Assembly (NCBI RefSeq): GCF_036010325.1 | Contig: NZ_CP108549.1 | Coordinates: 1,984,001-2,048,000, forward strand | DNA: 64,000 nt | Origin: Streptomyces sp. NBC_01210 | Lineage (GTDB): Bacteria; Actinomycetota; Actinomycetes; Streptomycetales; Streptomycetaceae | Direction of reading: 5' to 3' | Part shown: positions 14,287 through 23,475 of the stretch, piece by piece | Layout: each line of letters begins with the position of its first letter | How positions within the stretch are numbered: position 1 is the first letter of the stretch | Translations under genes and position numbers: made by a program | Notes under the pieces: model-generated | Database searches by the model: none | What the model was told of the DNA's origin: nothing | Seen by the model: the letters and a program-made list of their open reading frames with translations, nothing else

Positions 14287-16908
14287 CTACTGCTTGACGA
14301 CCAATCGCCGCAGCCATGGCTGCCTGCTGAGCCTGGCGGCGGCGAAACCGGCCAGACCCACGGCCGCGGCCACAGCGACATCCGTCCCGCCGAGCGGCTC
14401 GGTCTCAAGTACCGAACGCAGGAACGGTACATACAGAGCCGCCGCCGCGAGACCGGCCGAGGCGAGCACCGCCGCCGGCAGGAAGAGGTTCTCCCGTGTG
14501 AGAAGGCGTTCCCGAAGCCCCATGACGACCCCGAGCTGTGCGGCCAGCAGGGACAGGAACAGCACGCTCTGCCAGGGGGCATCCACGGCACGGGCCGAGA
14601 GGCCTGCAGCGAGGCTTGCCATGGTGACCACGGCTGCGAGGAAGAGCACCCGTTGCCACAGGCCGTGCCCCAGCACGTGCTGATGCGGCGGGCGCGGGGG
14701 CCGGTGCATGGCGCGCGGGGACACTGGCTCCGCCCCCATCGCCACCCCGGTCAGGCCATGGGTGAGGAGATTGATCCACAGGATCTGCCCCGCCCGCAGC
14801 GGCAGTGACAATCCGAGCAGGGGGCCGACGAGCATCACCAGGATCTCTGCGGTGCCTCCGGCGAGTCCGTAGACGAGGAAGCGCCGGATGTTGTCATAAA
14901 CGCGGCGCCCCTCCTCGACCGCCGCGACCACGGTGGACAACTCGTCGTCGGTGAGCACCAGATCGGCCGACTGTCTCGCCACCTCGGTGCCTCGCCGCCC
15001 CATGGCGACGCCGATGTCCGCTTGTCGTAGTGCGGGTCCGTCGTTGACGCCGTCACCGGTCATCGCCGTCACGTCCCCGTGGTCGCGCCAGGCTTCGACG
15101 ATGTCCAGCTTCTGCTGCGGGTCCGTGCGGGCGAACACCCTTACCGCCGTGAGGTCGTCCACGGCTCCCGCCGCCAGGGACTGACCTGTGACGACCTCGC
15201 CCGGCTCGCTGTCGGGGGACAGCAGACCGACGCGCGTGGCGATGGCCCGTGCGGTGGCGGGATGGTCACCGGTGATGAGCACGGGCGTGATGCCCGCGGC
15301 CCGGCACGCGGCCAGCGTGGCGGCTGCCGCCGGCTTCGGAGGATCGTTGATCGCCGCCAGGCCTAGCAGCCGCAGCCCCGATTCGGCGTCCGCTGCCCGC
15401 GCCGGAGCCTCGGTCCGCTCGCCGCAGGCCACGGCCAGCACCCGGTATCCCCGCGCGGCGAGCAGCGCTGCCTCGTCCCGGGCCCGATCGAGGAGCTGCG
15501 CGGGCTCGTCGAGCACAGCGGGGTCGAGGACTGCTTCCGGAGCGCCTTTCAGACACACCATCACTTGCCCTGACGGCGTTCCGTGGAGTGTGCTCATGCG
15601 CTTGCGCAGGCTGTCGAACGGTGCTTCGTCGGTCCTCGGGTAGGTCTGGTGCAGCGTGCTCGGTTGCTCGCAGCGCGCTTTGGCCGCGGCCGTCAGCAGC
15701 GCGGCCTCGGTGGGGTCGCCGAGGGCAGTCCAGCGGGTGCCGGTGTCGTCGGACGGTTCGTCCGGTGGGCGCAGCGCGGCGTCGTTGCACAGCGCTGCGA
15801 TGGTCAACAGCTTTTGTACAGGCCTGAGTTCGGCGGGCTCCGCTGCCCGGCCGTCGACGCGTACGTCGCCGGACGGCTCGTACCCAGTGCCGGTGAAGTC
15901 GACGGCGCCCTCGGGTGTCCAAATGCGTTCGACGACCATGCGGCCTTCGGTGAGAGTGCCGGTCTTGTCCGTCGCCAGTACGGTCACCGATCCGAGCGTC
16001 TCCACGGCGGGGAGGCGTCGTACGACGGCGTGGCGTGCGGCCATGCGCCGCGCGCCGAGGGCCAGTGCCAACGTGACGACGGCCGGGAGCGACTCGGGTA
16101 CGGCGGCGACGGCAAGGCTGATCGCGGTCACCGCCATGGTGCCCGGTGCCAGGCCACGTATCAGGCCAAGGGCGAACACCAGCAGACACAGTGCCAGGGT
16201 GGCCACGGCGAGAACCCGTCCCAGTGCGGCGAGCCGCCGCTGCAGAGGTGTCGCCTCGAGTCGCCCTTCCAGCAGTGCGGCGATACGGCCCAGGGCGCTG
16301 GCGGTCCCGGTGGCCGTCACCGTCGCGATGCCCCTGCCCCGGACCACGACAGTGCCCGCGCTCAGCGTCGCCGCCCCCGGCCGTCCGGAGCGCAGGTCCT
16401 TGTCCACGGGTACGGATTCACCGGTCAGCATGGACTCGTCGAGGAGCAGCGCCGATGCCTGCGTGAGGAGCGCGTCGGCGGGAACGATGTCCCCTTCGCC
16501 GAGTGCCAGTACATCGCCGGGGACGACTTCGGCCGCGGGCACTTCCCGCTCGGAATTGCCGCGCAGGACACGTGCGTTCGGTGCTGACATGGCGGAGAGT
16601 GCGGCAACTGCGTTGTCGGCTCTGACCTCCTGGATCACTCCCACCGTGGTGTTCACGACGATCACGAGGGCGATGACGACGGAGTCGGCGTGGTCCCCGA
16701 TCGCCACGGTCAGTGCCACGGCCCCGAGGAGGACCATGATCAGCGGATCCCTGAGCTGTGCCACCACGCGCGTGTGCAGGCGCACGGTGTGCCGGGCGGC
16801 CACCTCGTTGCGGCCGTATTCGGCGAGGCGGCGGGCCGCATCCTCTTCGGTGAGCCCTCGACGGCGCTCGTCGGTGACAGGCGGTGTGCGGGCGGGGTGC
16901 GAGGTCAC
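14287..16908 (-). CDS. Cation-translocating P-type ATPase (CtpF-like, type II)
   Basis: An 873-residue inner-membrane ion pump. A cation-ATPase N-terminal domain comes first, then two helices (about 52-90). The actuator domain carries LLDESMLTGESVPVDK, and AAVPESLPAVVTL is the ion-site helix. The phosphorylated aspartate is D314 in DKTGTLTEG. VLITGDHPATA and MTGDGVNDGPALRQADIGVAMG complete the P domain. Six more helices follow. In type II Ca2+/Na+ pumps the helix motif is PEGLP; here it is PESLP. In M. tuberculosis the related CtpF is DosR-controlled. GTG 16908 has GGAG eight bases upstream. It is the last gene of a minus-strand unit with two USPs. The transported ion is not certain. Confidence 0.9.
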   Translation of the reverse strand: MTSHPARTPPVTDERRRGLTEEDAARRLAEYGRNEVAARHTVRLHTRVVAQLRDPLIMVLLGAVALTVAIGDHADSVVIALVIVVNTTVGVIQEVRADNAVAALSAMSAPNARVLRGNSEREVPAAEVVPGDVLALGEGDIVPADALLTQASALLLDESMLTGESVPVDKDLRSGRPGAATLSAGTVVVRGRGIATVTATGTASALGRIAALLEGRLEATPLQRRLAALGRVLAVATLALCLLVFALGLIRGLAPGTMAVTAISLAVAAVPESLPAVVTLALALGARRMAARHAVVRRLPAVETLGSVTVLATDKTGTLTEGRMVVERIWTPEGAVDFTGTGYEPSGDVRVDGRAAEPAELRPVQKLLTIAALCNDAALRPPDEPSDDTGTRWTALGDPTEAALLTAAAKARCEQPSTLHQTYPRTDEAPFDSLRKRMSTLHGTPSGQVMVCLKGAPEAVLDPAVLDEPAQLLDRARDEAALLAARGYRVLAVACGERTEAPARAADAESGLRLLGLAAINDPPKPAAAATLAACRAAGITPVLITGDHPATARAIATRVGLLSPDSEPGEVVTGQSLAAGAVDDLTAVRVFARTDPQQKLDIVEAWRDHGDVTAMTGDGVNDGPALRQADIGVAMGRRGTEVARQSADLVLTDDELSTVVAAVEEGRRVYDNIRRFLVYGLAGGTAEILVMLVGPLLGLSLPLRAGQILWINLLTHGLTGVAMGAEPVSPRAMHRPPRPPHQHVLGHGLWQRVLFLAAVVTMASLAAGLSARAVDAPWQSVLFLSLLAAQLGVVMGLRERLLTRENLFLPAAVLASAGLAAAALYVPFLRSVLETEPLGGTDVAVAAAVGLAGFAAARLSRQPWLRRLVVKQ

Positions 16909-16980
16909 GTGGGTGCTCCGATCGACGGACGGGGCCGGTGTGAAGCGGATCAGGCCATCGCGTGCTTCGTGGGCCGCAGT

Positions 16981-17841
16981 TCACGGAGTGGGAACCGTGA
17001 TCACCGGGCAGAGCGCTCGGTGCAGCAGGCCGTGGACGACCGACCCCAGCCGCATGCCGGTGTACCCGCCCCGGCCCCGGCGGCCGACCACGACGGCCAG
17101 TGCATGCTCGGAGGCCCGCGCAAGCTCCTCGACCGGATGTCCGCGGACCACCTCGTGCGTCAGAGCCACATCCGGGTACTTCTCCGACCAGCCCGCCGTT
17201 GTTTCCGACAGCAGCCGTCGGCGCTCCCGCATCGCCTCCGCCTCGCCCGTGAACGAGACCACCGGTGGCGGCCAGATCCAGAGGGCACGCAGGCCGGCCC
17301 CCCGCAGGCTTGCTTGCTCGAAGGCCTGGGCGACGGCGGCGCGCGAAGCCTGACTGCCGTCGACGCCGACAACCAGGTAGAGCGGCTGCTGCGTCACATG
17401 CTCGGGCTCTCCCACGACGACGACCGGGCAGTCGGCCTGTGCACTGACCGGCGCCACCACCGAACTCGCGCTGAAGAACTCCTCCGCCCGGCCCAGCCGA
17501 CGCGAGCCGAGGACCACCATCCGGGCCTGCTCCGAGTGGCGGCAGAGCGCCGGGGCGGGAACCCCGTCGAGCAAGTCCGTCATCACCTCAAGCTTCCCGT
17601 GCCGAGCCCGTGCCCATGCGGCAGCGGAGGTGAGCGCCTCATCTCCTCGCCGCCGCAGCTCGATGTGGTGCGCGGTGGCATCGGCGTGGCGTGCGTCGTG
17701 CAACGGCGGCACGGCCAGCAGCAGCCGAAGGGCAAGGTGCCTGCGGTGGGCCTCGTCGGCGGCCCAGGCAAGTGCGGGGCGGGACTGGTGCTGCGGATCG
17801 ACGCCGAAGATCATCTCGCGGCGCTCTGCGAGGGCTGTCAC
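16981..17841 (-). CDS. Two-domain universal stress protein (first domain degenerate)
   Basis: A 286-residue tandem UspA protein. Domain 1 has MIFGVDPQHQSRPAL and VVLGSRRLGRAEEFFSASSVV, in which the G-9x-G-S loop is altered. Domain 2 has LYLVVGVDGSQASRAAV and VVGRRGRGGYTGMRLGSVVHGLLH, an intact ATP loop. GTG 17841 is chosen: GGAGG lies just upstream and its GTGA overlaps the stop of the preceding USP, so translation is coupled. Two linked but different USPs suggest hetero-oligomers. The P-type ATPase follows 72 bp downstream. Confidence 0.88.
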   Translation of the reverse strand: MTALAERREMIFGVDPQHQSRPALAWAADEAHRRHLALRLLLAVPPLHDARHADATAHHIELRRRGDEALTSAAAWARARHGKLEVMTDLLDGVPAPALCRHSEQARMVVLGSRRLGRAEEFFSASSVVAPVSAQADCPVVVVGEPEHVTQQPLYLVVGVDGSQASRAAVAQAFEQASLRGAGLRALWIWPPPVVSFTGEAEAMRERRRLLSETTAGWSEKYPDVALTHEVVRGHPVEELARASEHALAVVVGRRGRGGYTGMRLGSVVHGLLHRALCPVITVPTP

Positions 17842-18743
17842 TGTTCCTCCCGGCGTTTTTTGCTCTCGCGCGGGATGAGCTCCACGGGGCATTCGGCGTG
17901 GTGCAGAACCGCATGCGTCACCCGTCCCAGCGTGGGACCGAAGGCATCGGGCGGCCGCCGACCGCCCATGACGAGCAGGTCGGCGTGACGCGATGCCTCG
18001 ACGAGCGCGCCGGCGACTGATGTGCCCTCGTCCACGTCCGCGGCGACGGTGAGCTCGGGGAATTCATCCCGAATCCGGTCGGCCACCACCGAAACACGTT
18101 GCAGGTGCTGCTGGGCGATCTCGTCGACGTCGTCCAGCATGGTGGCCACCATGCCCACGTACCGCAGCACCTGCCAGACGCTCAGCAGACGCAGCGACGC
18201 CTTGCGGAGTTCCGCGCCGCGCGCCGCGCGCCGGACACAGTCGAGGTCGTCCTCGTCGCGGACGGCGGCCACCACCACACCGGTCTCCGCCCCTTGTGCT
18301 GCGCCCCTGACCACCACGACAGGGACCGTCGCGCCCGCCGCCACGCGGAGTCCGACGGAGCCGAGCAGCAACGCGGCGAACCCTCCGTAGCCGCGGTTGC
18401 CCACGACGATCGTGCCGTGGTTGCCAGCAGCGTCGTGCAGGCTGACGGTCGGCTCCCGTTGGCTCAATTCCCTGTTGATCTGCAGTTCGGGGTACTGCTC
18501 CACCAGCCGGTCCGCCGTGTCCTTGAGCACGTCGCGCCCGCGCTGGCGCTCGCGCTCGACGGTCTCGACCGAGGCGTACAGGGCTCTCCGGTAGGTGTCG
18601 GCGGCGTACAGGAGGCGCAGCGGCCTCCCCCGCCGGTCGGCCTCGGCCGCGGCCCAGTCTGCAGCCGTCGCCGCATTCGCCGAACCGTCCACGCCCACGA
18701 CCACTATCCCGAGTTCCGGGCCGCCCACAGTGCTGCCGCCCAT
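17838..18743 (-). CDS. Two-domain universal stress protein
   Basis: A 301-residue tandem UspA protein. Domain 1: GIVVVGVDGSANAATAADWAA and VVGNRGYGGFAALLLGSVGL. Domain 2 keeps the fold but lacks the first-strand DGS, ending in LVMGGRRPPDAFGPTLGRVTHAVLHHAECPVELIP. It has the same domain style as the USP at 32825. AAGGAGG lies before ATG 18743. First gene of the minus-strand unit USP - USP - P-type ATPase, and divergent from the CBS - pncB - CBS operon across a region with three operator-like palindromes. Confidence 0.9.
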   Translation of the reverse strand: MGGSTVGGPELGIVVVGVDGSANAATAADWAAAEADRRGRPLRLLYAADTYRRALYASVETVERERQRGRDVLKDTADRLVEQYPELQINRELSQREPTVSLHDAAGNHGTIVVGNRGYGGFAALLLGSVGLRVAAGATVPVVVVRGAAQGAETGVVVAAVRDEDDLDCVRRAARGAELRKASLRLLSVWQVLRYVGMVATMLDDVDEIAQQHLQRVSVVADRIRDEFPELTVAADVDEGTSVAGALVEASRHADLLVMGGRRPPDAFGPTLGRVTHAVLHHAECPVELIPRESKKRREEQ

Positions 18744-18809
18744 GGCTCCTCCTTGCCGAGTTCCATCGGGGATCACTCCTCACGGTGTCACCACGAGATC
18801 AGCATGGAG

Positions 18810-18896
18810 AGGGCCACAGGGGTCCATGGCAGGGCCGAAGGTCCCTGTCCGGCCGAGGCTGATCCATTCGGTCCGCTCCGAGGACCTCTCGGCCCT
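18810..18896. promoter_or_regulatory. Cluster of three candidate DevR/OsdR operators in a divergent promoter
   Basis: AGGGCCACAGGGGTCCA (18810), AGGGCCGAAGGTCCCT (18831) and AGGACCTCTCGGCCCT (18881). The first two start 21 bp apart and lie nearer the minus-strand USP (18743); the third is 80 bp before the CBS-BON start (18976). Both operons could be controlled from here. Confidence 0.65.
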
Positions 18897-18975
18897 GTGC
18901 ACGCGGGCGGGATTGGTTCCACGCTGGCATTCAGGACGGCCTGATCCGGCAGGTGAAGGAAAGGACTGGCGCGCC

Positions 18976-19602
18976 ATGAGGCACCGCAGTGTTGCCGACC
19001 TGATGTCCCCCACGGCCGTGAGCGTGCAGCGGGGCACCCCCTTCAAAGAGATCGCCCGCCTCCTCGACGAATACGGCATCACCGCCGTACCGGTGATCGA
19101 CGACCACGAGCGGCCGGTCGGCGTTGTCTCCGAGGCAGATCTGCTGCGCAGACAGACATCGCGAGGCACATCCAGCGCGGCGGAGGGCCTCATGTCCAGT
19201 CCTGCGATCGTCACGCAGCCGGAGTGGAGCGCGGTCCGGGCGGCCAGGGTCATGGAGAAGAACAGGGTCAAACGGCTGCCCGTCGTCGACGAGTCGGGCC
19301 GTCTGGTCGGTGTGATCAGCCGCAGCGACCTCCTGCAGTTGTTCCTGCGGCGGGACCGGGCGATCCAGGAGGAAATCCTTGAGGACGTCGTCACCCACAC
19401 CCTTGGGTTGCCGCCCTCTGCGCTGACAGTCGAGGTCGCCGACGGCAGGGTCACTCTCAGCGGCACTGTGGCGCGCAAGAGCCTCATCCCCATCACTCTG
19501 CGACTGTGCGAGAGCGTCGACGGAGTGGTGGATGTGATCGAGCGACTCACCTACGACATGGACGACTCCGCGGCCGCGAAGGGCGGCGACCGCCATGTCT
19601 GA
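18976..19602 (+). CDS. CBS-CBS-BON domain protein
   Basis: A 208-residue protein. CBS 1 (about 4-58): VADLMSPTAVSVQRGTPFKEI, GITAVPVIDDHERPVGVVSEADLL. CBS 2 (about 72-128): AEGLMSSPAIVTQPEWSAV, KRLPVVDESGRLVGVISRSDLL. BON (about 140-200): LTVEVADGRVTLSGTV. ATG 18976 begins the family start MRHRSVADLM; a longer open frame upstream is not coding. Its last codons overlap the start of pncB by 8 bp, so the two are co-translated. Closest relative in the window is the protein at 9798. Confidence 0.88.
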   Translation: MRHRSVADLMSPTAVSVQRGTPFKEIARLLDEYGITAVPVIDDHERPVGVVSEADLLRRQTSRGTSSAAEGLMSSPAIVTQPEWSAVRAARVMEKNRVKRLPVVDESGRLVGVISRSDLLQLFLRRDRAIQEEILEDVVTHTLGLPPSALTVEVADGRVTLSGTVARKSLIPITLRLCESVDGVVDVIERLTYDMDDSAAAKGGDRHV

Positions 19603-20923
19603 GGTGACCACGACCGATCTGTACGAAGTGACGATGGCCATGTCCTACCTGCGGGAAGGGATGCGCGCTCCGGCCACTTTCAGTTTGTTCGTGCGGGACT
19701 TGCCGCCCGGCCGCGGGTTCCTGGTGGCCGCCGGCCTGGAGCCGTCGCTCGACTACCTGTCCCGATTCCGCGTCAGTCCGCACGACGTGGAGGAATTCGC
19801 CGAGGCCCTGCACCGGCCGGCCCTGGACCTTGAGCTGCTGCTCGGCCTGGGATTCGACGGCGAGGTGCGTGCTGTCCCCGAGGGGCGGCTCGTGTTCGCC
19901 GGAGAGCCGCTGCTGGAAGTGACCGCGCCACTGCCGCAGGCACAGCTCGTCGAGACCTTCCTGCTCACTCAGCTGTGCCATCAGACGGCGGTCGCCTCCA
20001 AGGCGGCCCGCTGTGTCATCGCAGCCGCGGGGCGGCCCGTGGTGGACTTCTCACTGCGTCGCGCGCACGGGCCGCAGGCAGGATTCCAGGCCGCCCGGCT
20101 GGGCGCACTGGTCGGCTTCGCGGGCACCAGCAACGTGGCCGCGGCGACGAGGCTCGGCATACCCGCTTCGGGCACCATGGCTCACTCGTACATCGAGGCC
20201 TTCCCGGGCGAAGAGGAGGCGTTCCGGGGATTCGCGCGCACCCATCCCGGACCGGTGACCTTCCTCGTCGACACGTACGACACCGATGGCGGAGTCGCGA
20301 TCGCGGCACGGGTGCTCAAGGAGCTCGGGCGCGGTCCCGGCTGCGCCATTCGTCTCGACAGCGGTGACCTCGGGGCTCTCGCGTGCCGGGCACGGGACAT
20401 TCTCGACGCCGGCGGCCTCACGGACGTCGGCATCGTCGCCAGCGGTGGCCTGGACGAGTACGCAGTGGACGAGCTCGTGCGGGCCGGCGTCCCGATCGAT
20501 GTGTATGCCGTCGGTACCCGCGTCGGCGTGGCCGCGGACGCGCCCTACCTCGACGCCGCGTACAAACTGGTGGAGTACGAAGGGCGGCCGGTCATGAAGC
20601 TCTCCTCCGCGAAGGTGACGGCCCCCGCGCCGAAGCAGGTCTTCCGCCGGTCCGGCCGCGCCGACGTGATCGGCGTGTGGAACGAGGACCCACCACCCGG
20701 AGCGGAACCTCTTCTCTGCACGGTCATGCGTGGGGGCTGCAGGACGGGGACGCCGGACCGCCTGTCGGACGCCCGCGCGCGTTTCGACGCCGACCTCGCC
20801 GCCCTCCCGGCATCGGCACGGCGTATCCACAGCCCCGAACCAATCCGCCCGGTCACATCCAGGCGGCTGGCGGCCATGACGGCCGTGGTACGTCGCCGTA
20901 TCGAGGAGGAGATACGGACATGA
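19595..20923 (+). CDS. pncB: Nicotinate phosphoribosyltransferase
   Basis: A 442-residue enzyme that joins nicotinate and PRPP, with ATP, to make nicotinate mononucleotide in the NAD salvage route. It begins TTDLYEVTMAMSYL, the usual start. GFAGTSNVAAAT and GTMAHSYIEAF (with the histidine that is phosphorylated in characterised enzymes) are followed by LVDTYDT, AIRLDSGDL and IVASGGLDEY of the PRPP-binding barrel. The start overlaps the CBS-BON stop by 8 bp and its stop overlaps the next CBS-BON start (ATGA). M. tuberculosis PncB2 (Rv0573c) is in the DosR regulon, which supports a role in keeping NAD during dormancy. Flanking CBS proteins could sense the nucleotide state. Confidence 0.93.
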   Translation: MSEVTTTDLYEVTMAMSYLREGMRAPATFSLFVRDLPPGRGFLVAAGLEPSLDYLSRFRVSPHDVEEFAEALHRPALDLELLLGLGFDGEVRAVPEGRLVFAGEPLLEVTAPLPQAQLVETFLLTQLCHQTAVASKAARCVIAAAGRPVVDFSLRRAHGPQAGFQAARLGALVGFAGTSNVAAATRLGIPASGTMAHSYIEAFPGEEEAFRGFARTHPGPVTFLVDTYDTDGGVAIAARVLKELGRGPGCAIRLDSGDLGALACRARDILDAGGLTDVGIVASGGLDEYAVDELVRAGVPIDVYAVGTRVGVAADAPYLDAAYKLVEYEGRPVMKLSSAKVTAPAPKQVFRRSGRADVIGVWNEDPPPGAEPLLCTVMRGGCRTGTPDRLSDARARFDADLAALPASARRIHSPEPIRPVTSRRLAAMTAVVRRRIEEEIRT

Positions 20924-21636
20924 AACTCAGCAAGGTCGCAAGCGTGATGGTGGGCGAGGTCATCTCGATCACGCCTGCCACGCCCTTCAAAGATGTCGCC
21001 AAACTGCTCGCCGAGCACGACATCACCGGACTGCCTGTCCTCGACGACGACGGCAGAGTGCTCGGGGTCGTCTCCGAGAGCGACCTTCTCGTCCGTCAGG
21101 CGTCAGCCGGAGGAGCGGACGAGGACCAGCAGGGACCTCGGCACGGCCGGATCCCCCGCTCGACCGCGGACACGCGGGACGACAAGCGGGAAGGCCTCAC
21201 GGCGGGCCTGCTGATGTCCGCACCCGCGATCGCCGTCCATGCCGAAGACACGGTCGCCGAGGCCGCCCGGACGATGCTCCGGCGCGGCGTCGAACGGCTT
21301 CCGGTGGTGGACGCCGAAGACCGCCTGGTCGGCATCGTCACACGGCGCGATCTTCTCCAGGTGTTTCTGCGCCCCGACTCCGAAATCCGCCGCCACGTGA
21401 TCGAAGACGTGCTGAAGGACGTGCTGGGGCTGGCACCGAACGTGATCGATGTCCATGTCGTCGACGGGGTGGTCACTCTGGAGGGGCAACTGGAGCGGCA
21501 CAGTCAGATCCCTGTCGTACTGCAGCTCACTCAGCGGTTGGACGGAGTGGTGTCGGTGGTGGACCGCCTCTCTTCACGCGTCAACGATTCCGGGCTCACG
21601 CCGCCGGAGGGCACGGAGTACGGGTGGCCCTGGTGA
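20920..21636 (+). CDS. CBS-CBS-BON domain protein
   Basis: A 238-residue protein. CBS 1 (about 5-60): VASVMVGEVISITPATPFKDV, GVVSESDLLVRQA. An acidic linker of about 35 residues follows. CBS 2 (about 98-150): AGLLMSAPAIAVHAEDTV, ERLPVVDAEDRLVGIVTRRDLLQVFLRP. BON (about 160-220): IDVHVVDGVVTLEGQL. ATG 20920 overlaps the pncB stop as ATGA, so it is the third gene of a coupled operon. It resembles the protein at 55466 more than its own operon partner at 18976, so the two flanking CBS genes are not a recent duplication. Confidence 0.88.
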   Translation: MKLSKVASVMVGEVISITPATPFKDVAKLLAEHDITGLPVLDDDGRVLGVVSESDLLVRQASAGGADEDQQGPRHGRIPRSTADTRDDKREGLTAGLLMSAPAIAVHAEDTVAEAARTMLRRGVERLPVVDAEDRLVGIVTRRDLLQVFLRPDSEIRRHVIEDVLKDVLGLAPNVIDVHVVDGVVTLEGQLERHSQIPVVLQLTQRLDGVVSVVDRLSSRVNDSGLTPPEGTEYGWPW

Positions 21637-21656
21637 CCCCGGACAACAGGCCCTCT

Positions 21657-21672
21657 AGGGCCAACCGGCCCT
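21657..21672. promoter_or_regulatory. Candidate DevR/OsdR operator
   Basis: AGGGCCAACCGGCCCT, a near-perfect palindrome about 90 bp before the DUF4389 gene. A weaker copy, CAGCCCGCCCGGCCCT, starts at 21680. Confidence 0.6.
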
Positions 21673-21760
21673 GTCGGAGCAGCCCGCCCGGCCCTCGTGT
21701 CACCGCCCATACCGGGCCCAGGCTGACCGGGGCGGCACCCGGCACAAGGAGCTGACTGCC

Positions 21761-22414
21761 ATGACGACGACTCCCGCGGCGTACCGGCCCGTCAGAGTGG
21801 AGGCGGCACTCGATGCGCCGCTGTCGCGCTGGCTGTGGCTGGTGAAGTGGATCCTCGTGATCCCGCACTACCTCGTGCTGTTCTTCCTGTGGATCGCCTT
21901 CGTCCTCGTCACCATCGTCGCGTTCTTCGCGATCCTGTTCACCGAGCGATATCCGCGGTCGCTGTTCGACTTCAACGTCGGAGTGCTGCGCTGGACCTGG
22001 CGGGTCTCGTACTACGCGTACGGGGCACTGGGCACCGACCGCTACCCACCGTTCAGCCTCGCCGAGGAGCCCGGCTATCCGGCCCGACTGGACATCGCCT
22101 ACCCGGAGCGGCTGTCACGGGGCCTGGTTCTGGTGAAGTGGTGGCTGCTCGCCATCCCGCACTACATCGTGATCGGCTTCTTCATGGGCGGCTTCCACGC
22201 CGCATGGTGGAACGTGGGCCTGATCTCCGTGTTCGCCGTCATCGCGGCCGTCGTCCTGGCCTTCACCGAGAAGTATCCGCGCGACCTCTTCGACCTGATC
22301 ATGGGGCTGAACCGGTGGGTGCTGCGGGTCGCCGCGTACGCGGGTCTGATGACGGACGAGTACCCGCCGTTCCGGCTGGACATGGGTGGCGCGGATCCGG
22401 CCGGCCGACCGTGA
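21761..22414 (+). CDS. DUF4389 membrane protein
   Basis: A 217-residue protein built of two repeats. Each has a hydrophobic block (WLWLVKWILVIPHYLVLFFLWI near 25-45; LVLVKWWLLAIPHYIVIGFF near 125-145), then a second helix, then ERYPRSLFDFNVGVLRWTWRV or EKYPRDLFDLIMGLNRWVLRV and a YPPFxL end. This is the DUF4389 pattern with about four membrane segments. No reaction is known. AAGGAG lies before ATG 21761, and an operator-like palindrome sits 90 bp upstream. It appears to be a single-gene unit. Confidence 0.85.
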   Translation: MTTTPAAYRPVRVEAALDAPLSRWLWLVKWILVIPHYLVLFFLWIAFVLVTIVAFFAILFTERYPRSLFDFNVGVLRWTWRVSYYAYGALGTDRYPPFSLAEEPGYPARLDIAYPERLSRGLVLVKWWLLAIPHYIVIGFFMGGFHAAWWNVGLISVFAVIAAVVLAFTEKYPRDLFDLIMGLNRWVLRVAAYAGLMTDEYPPFRLDMGGADPAGRP

Positions 22415-22440
22415 TCAGGGGAGGTCCCGCGCGGGGCACC

Positions 22441-22476
22441 AGGGCCGGTCGGTCCCATCGGGGGCCCCTCGGCCCC
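22441..22476. promoter_or_regulatory. Paired candidate DevR/OsdR operators
   Basis: AGGGCCGGTCGGTCCC (22441) and GGGGCCCCTCGGCCCC (22461) start exactly 20 bp apart, about 70-105 bp before the USP start at 22548 that opens a five-gene operon. Confidence 0.65.
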
Positions 22477-22547
22477 TCCTGTCACGGCGGCCGGACCAAG
22501 ACGCTGGAACTGTGGCCGCACACGCGGCCCCTGAGGAGGTCCGCACC

Positions 22548-23453
22548 ATGACTCGCAACGTGACCGTCGGCCTGGACGGGTCGCCCGAGAGCCGTGGCGC
22601 CGCCGCATGGGCTGCCCGGGAGGCATTGCTGCACGAAGTGCCCCTGCACCTCGTTCACGCCGAGGAGTGGCCCACGACCGCCGCCCTACCCATGGTCGGA
22701 CCCGAAGTGCAGCAGCAGTGGGCCGACAAGATTCTGGCCGATGCCGTCGACGAGCTGAGGCAGCGCCATCCCGGACTGAAGATCACCACACGACGGCTCT
22801 CCGGAAGGCCCGCTGCCGCCCTGCCCATCGAGGCGGGTGAGGCGGAGATGCTGGTGCTCGGCTCCCGGGGTCTTGGCAGCATCATGGGCTTCCTCATCGG
22901 CTCGGTCGGCATGGCCACGGTCAGTGCCACCGAGCAGCCGGTCGTGCTGGTACGGGCCCCCAAGCACCACGACAAGGAGTCCCGCACCAGGTCCGGCGCC
23001 GCCGAGCAGACCGACGCCGCATCCGTGTACCGCGACGTGGTCGTCGGCCTGGACATCTACCAGTCCTGCGACAAGCTCCTCGCCTTCGCCTTCGACGAGG
23101 CCGCACGGCGTGGCTGCACTCTCCGCGCCGTACACGGCTGGACGCTCCCTCTCCTGTTCAGCTACGCGCCGACGCTCGACCCCGGCATCCAGCTGGAAGT
23201 GGGCCGGCAAGTCGAGCAGGCCCTCAGCGACATGCTGCTGCCATGGCGGCAGAAGTTCCCGTCGGTGCAGGTTGTCGAGCGGGCTCTCATCGGTTCGCCT
23301 GCGCAGCAGTTGGTGTACTCGGCGGCCGACGCCGATCTTGTGGTAGTCGGCCGGCGCCTGCGCCGGGCTCCCCTGGGTGGGCACATCGGCCCCGTCGCCC
23401 ACGCGGTCATGCACCACAGTGCCGCACCTGTCGCCGTCGTCACCCACGACTGA
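22548..23453 (+). CDS. Two-domain universal stress protein
   Basis: A 301-residue tandem UspA protein. Domain 1: VTVGLDGSPESRGAAAWAARE and VLGSRGLGSIMGFLIGSVGMAT. Domain 2: DVVVGLDIYQSCDKLLAFAF, then VVGRRLRRAPLGGHIGPVAHAVMHHSAAPVAVV with a changed nucleotide loop. GAGGAGG precedes ATG 22548 at the correct distance. It belongs to the same subfamily as the USPs at 34185, 45438, 50707 and the broken one at 57520. The nitroreductase starts 22 bp downstream. Confidence 0.9.
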   Translation: MTRNVTVGLDGSPESRGAAAWAAREALLHEVPLHLVHAEEWPTTAALPMVGPEVQQQWADKILADAVDELRQRHPGLKITTRRLSGRPAAALPIEAGEAEMLVLGSRGLGSIMGFLIGSVGMATVSATEQPVVLVRAPKHHDKESRTRSGAAEQTDAASVYRDVVVGLDIYQSCDKLLAFAFDEAARRGCTLRAVHGWTLPLLFSYAPTLDPGIQLEVGRQVEQALSDMLLPWRQKFPSVQVVERALIGSPAQQLVYSAADADLVVVGRRLRRAPLGGHIGPVAHAVMHHSAAPVAVVTHD

Positions 23454-23475
23454 CCCCTCTCGGCAGGAGGATCAA

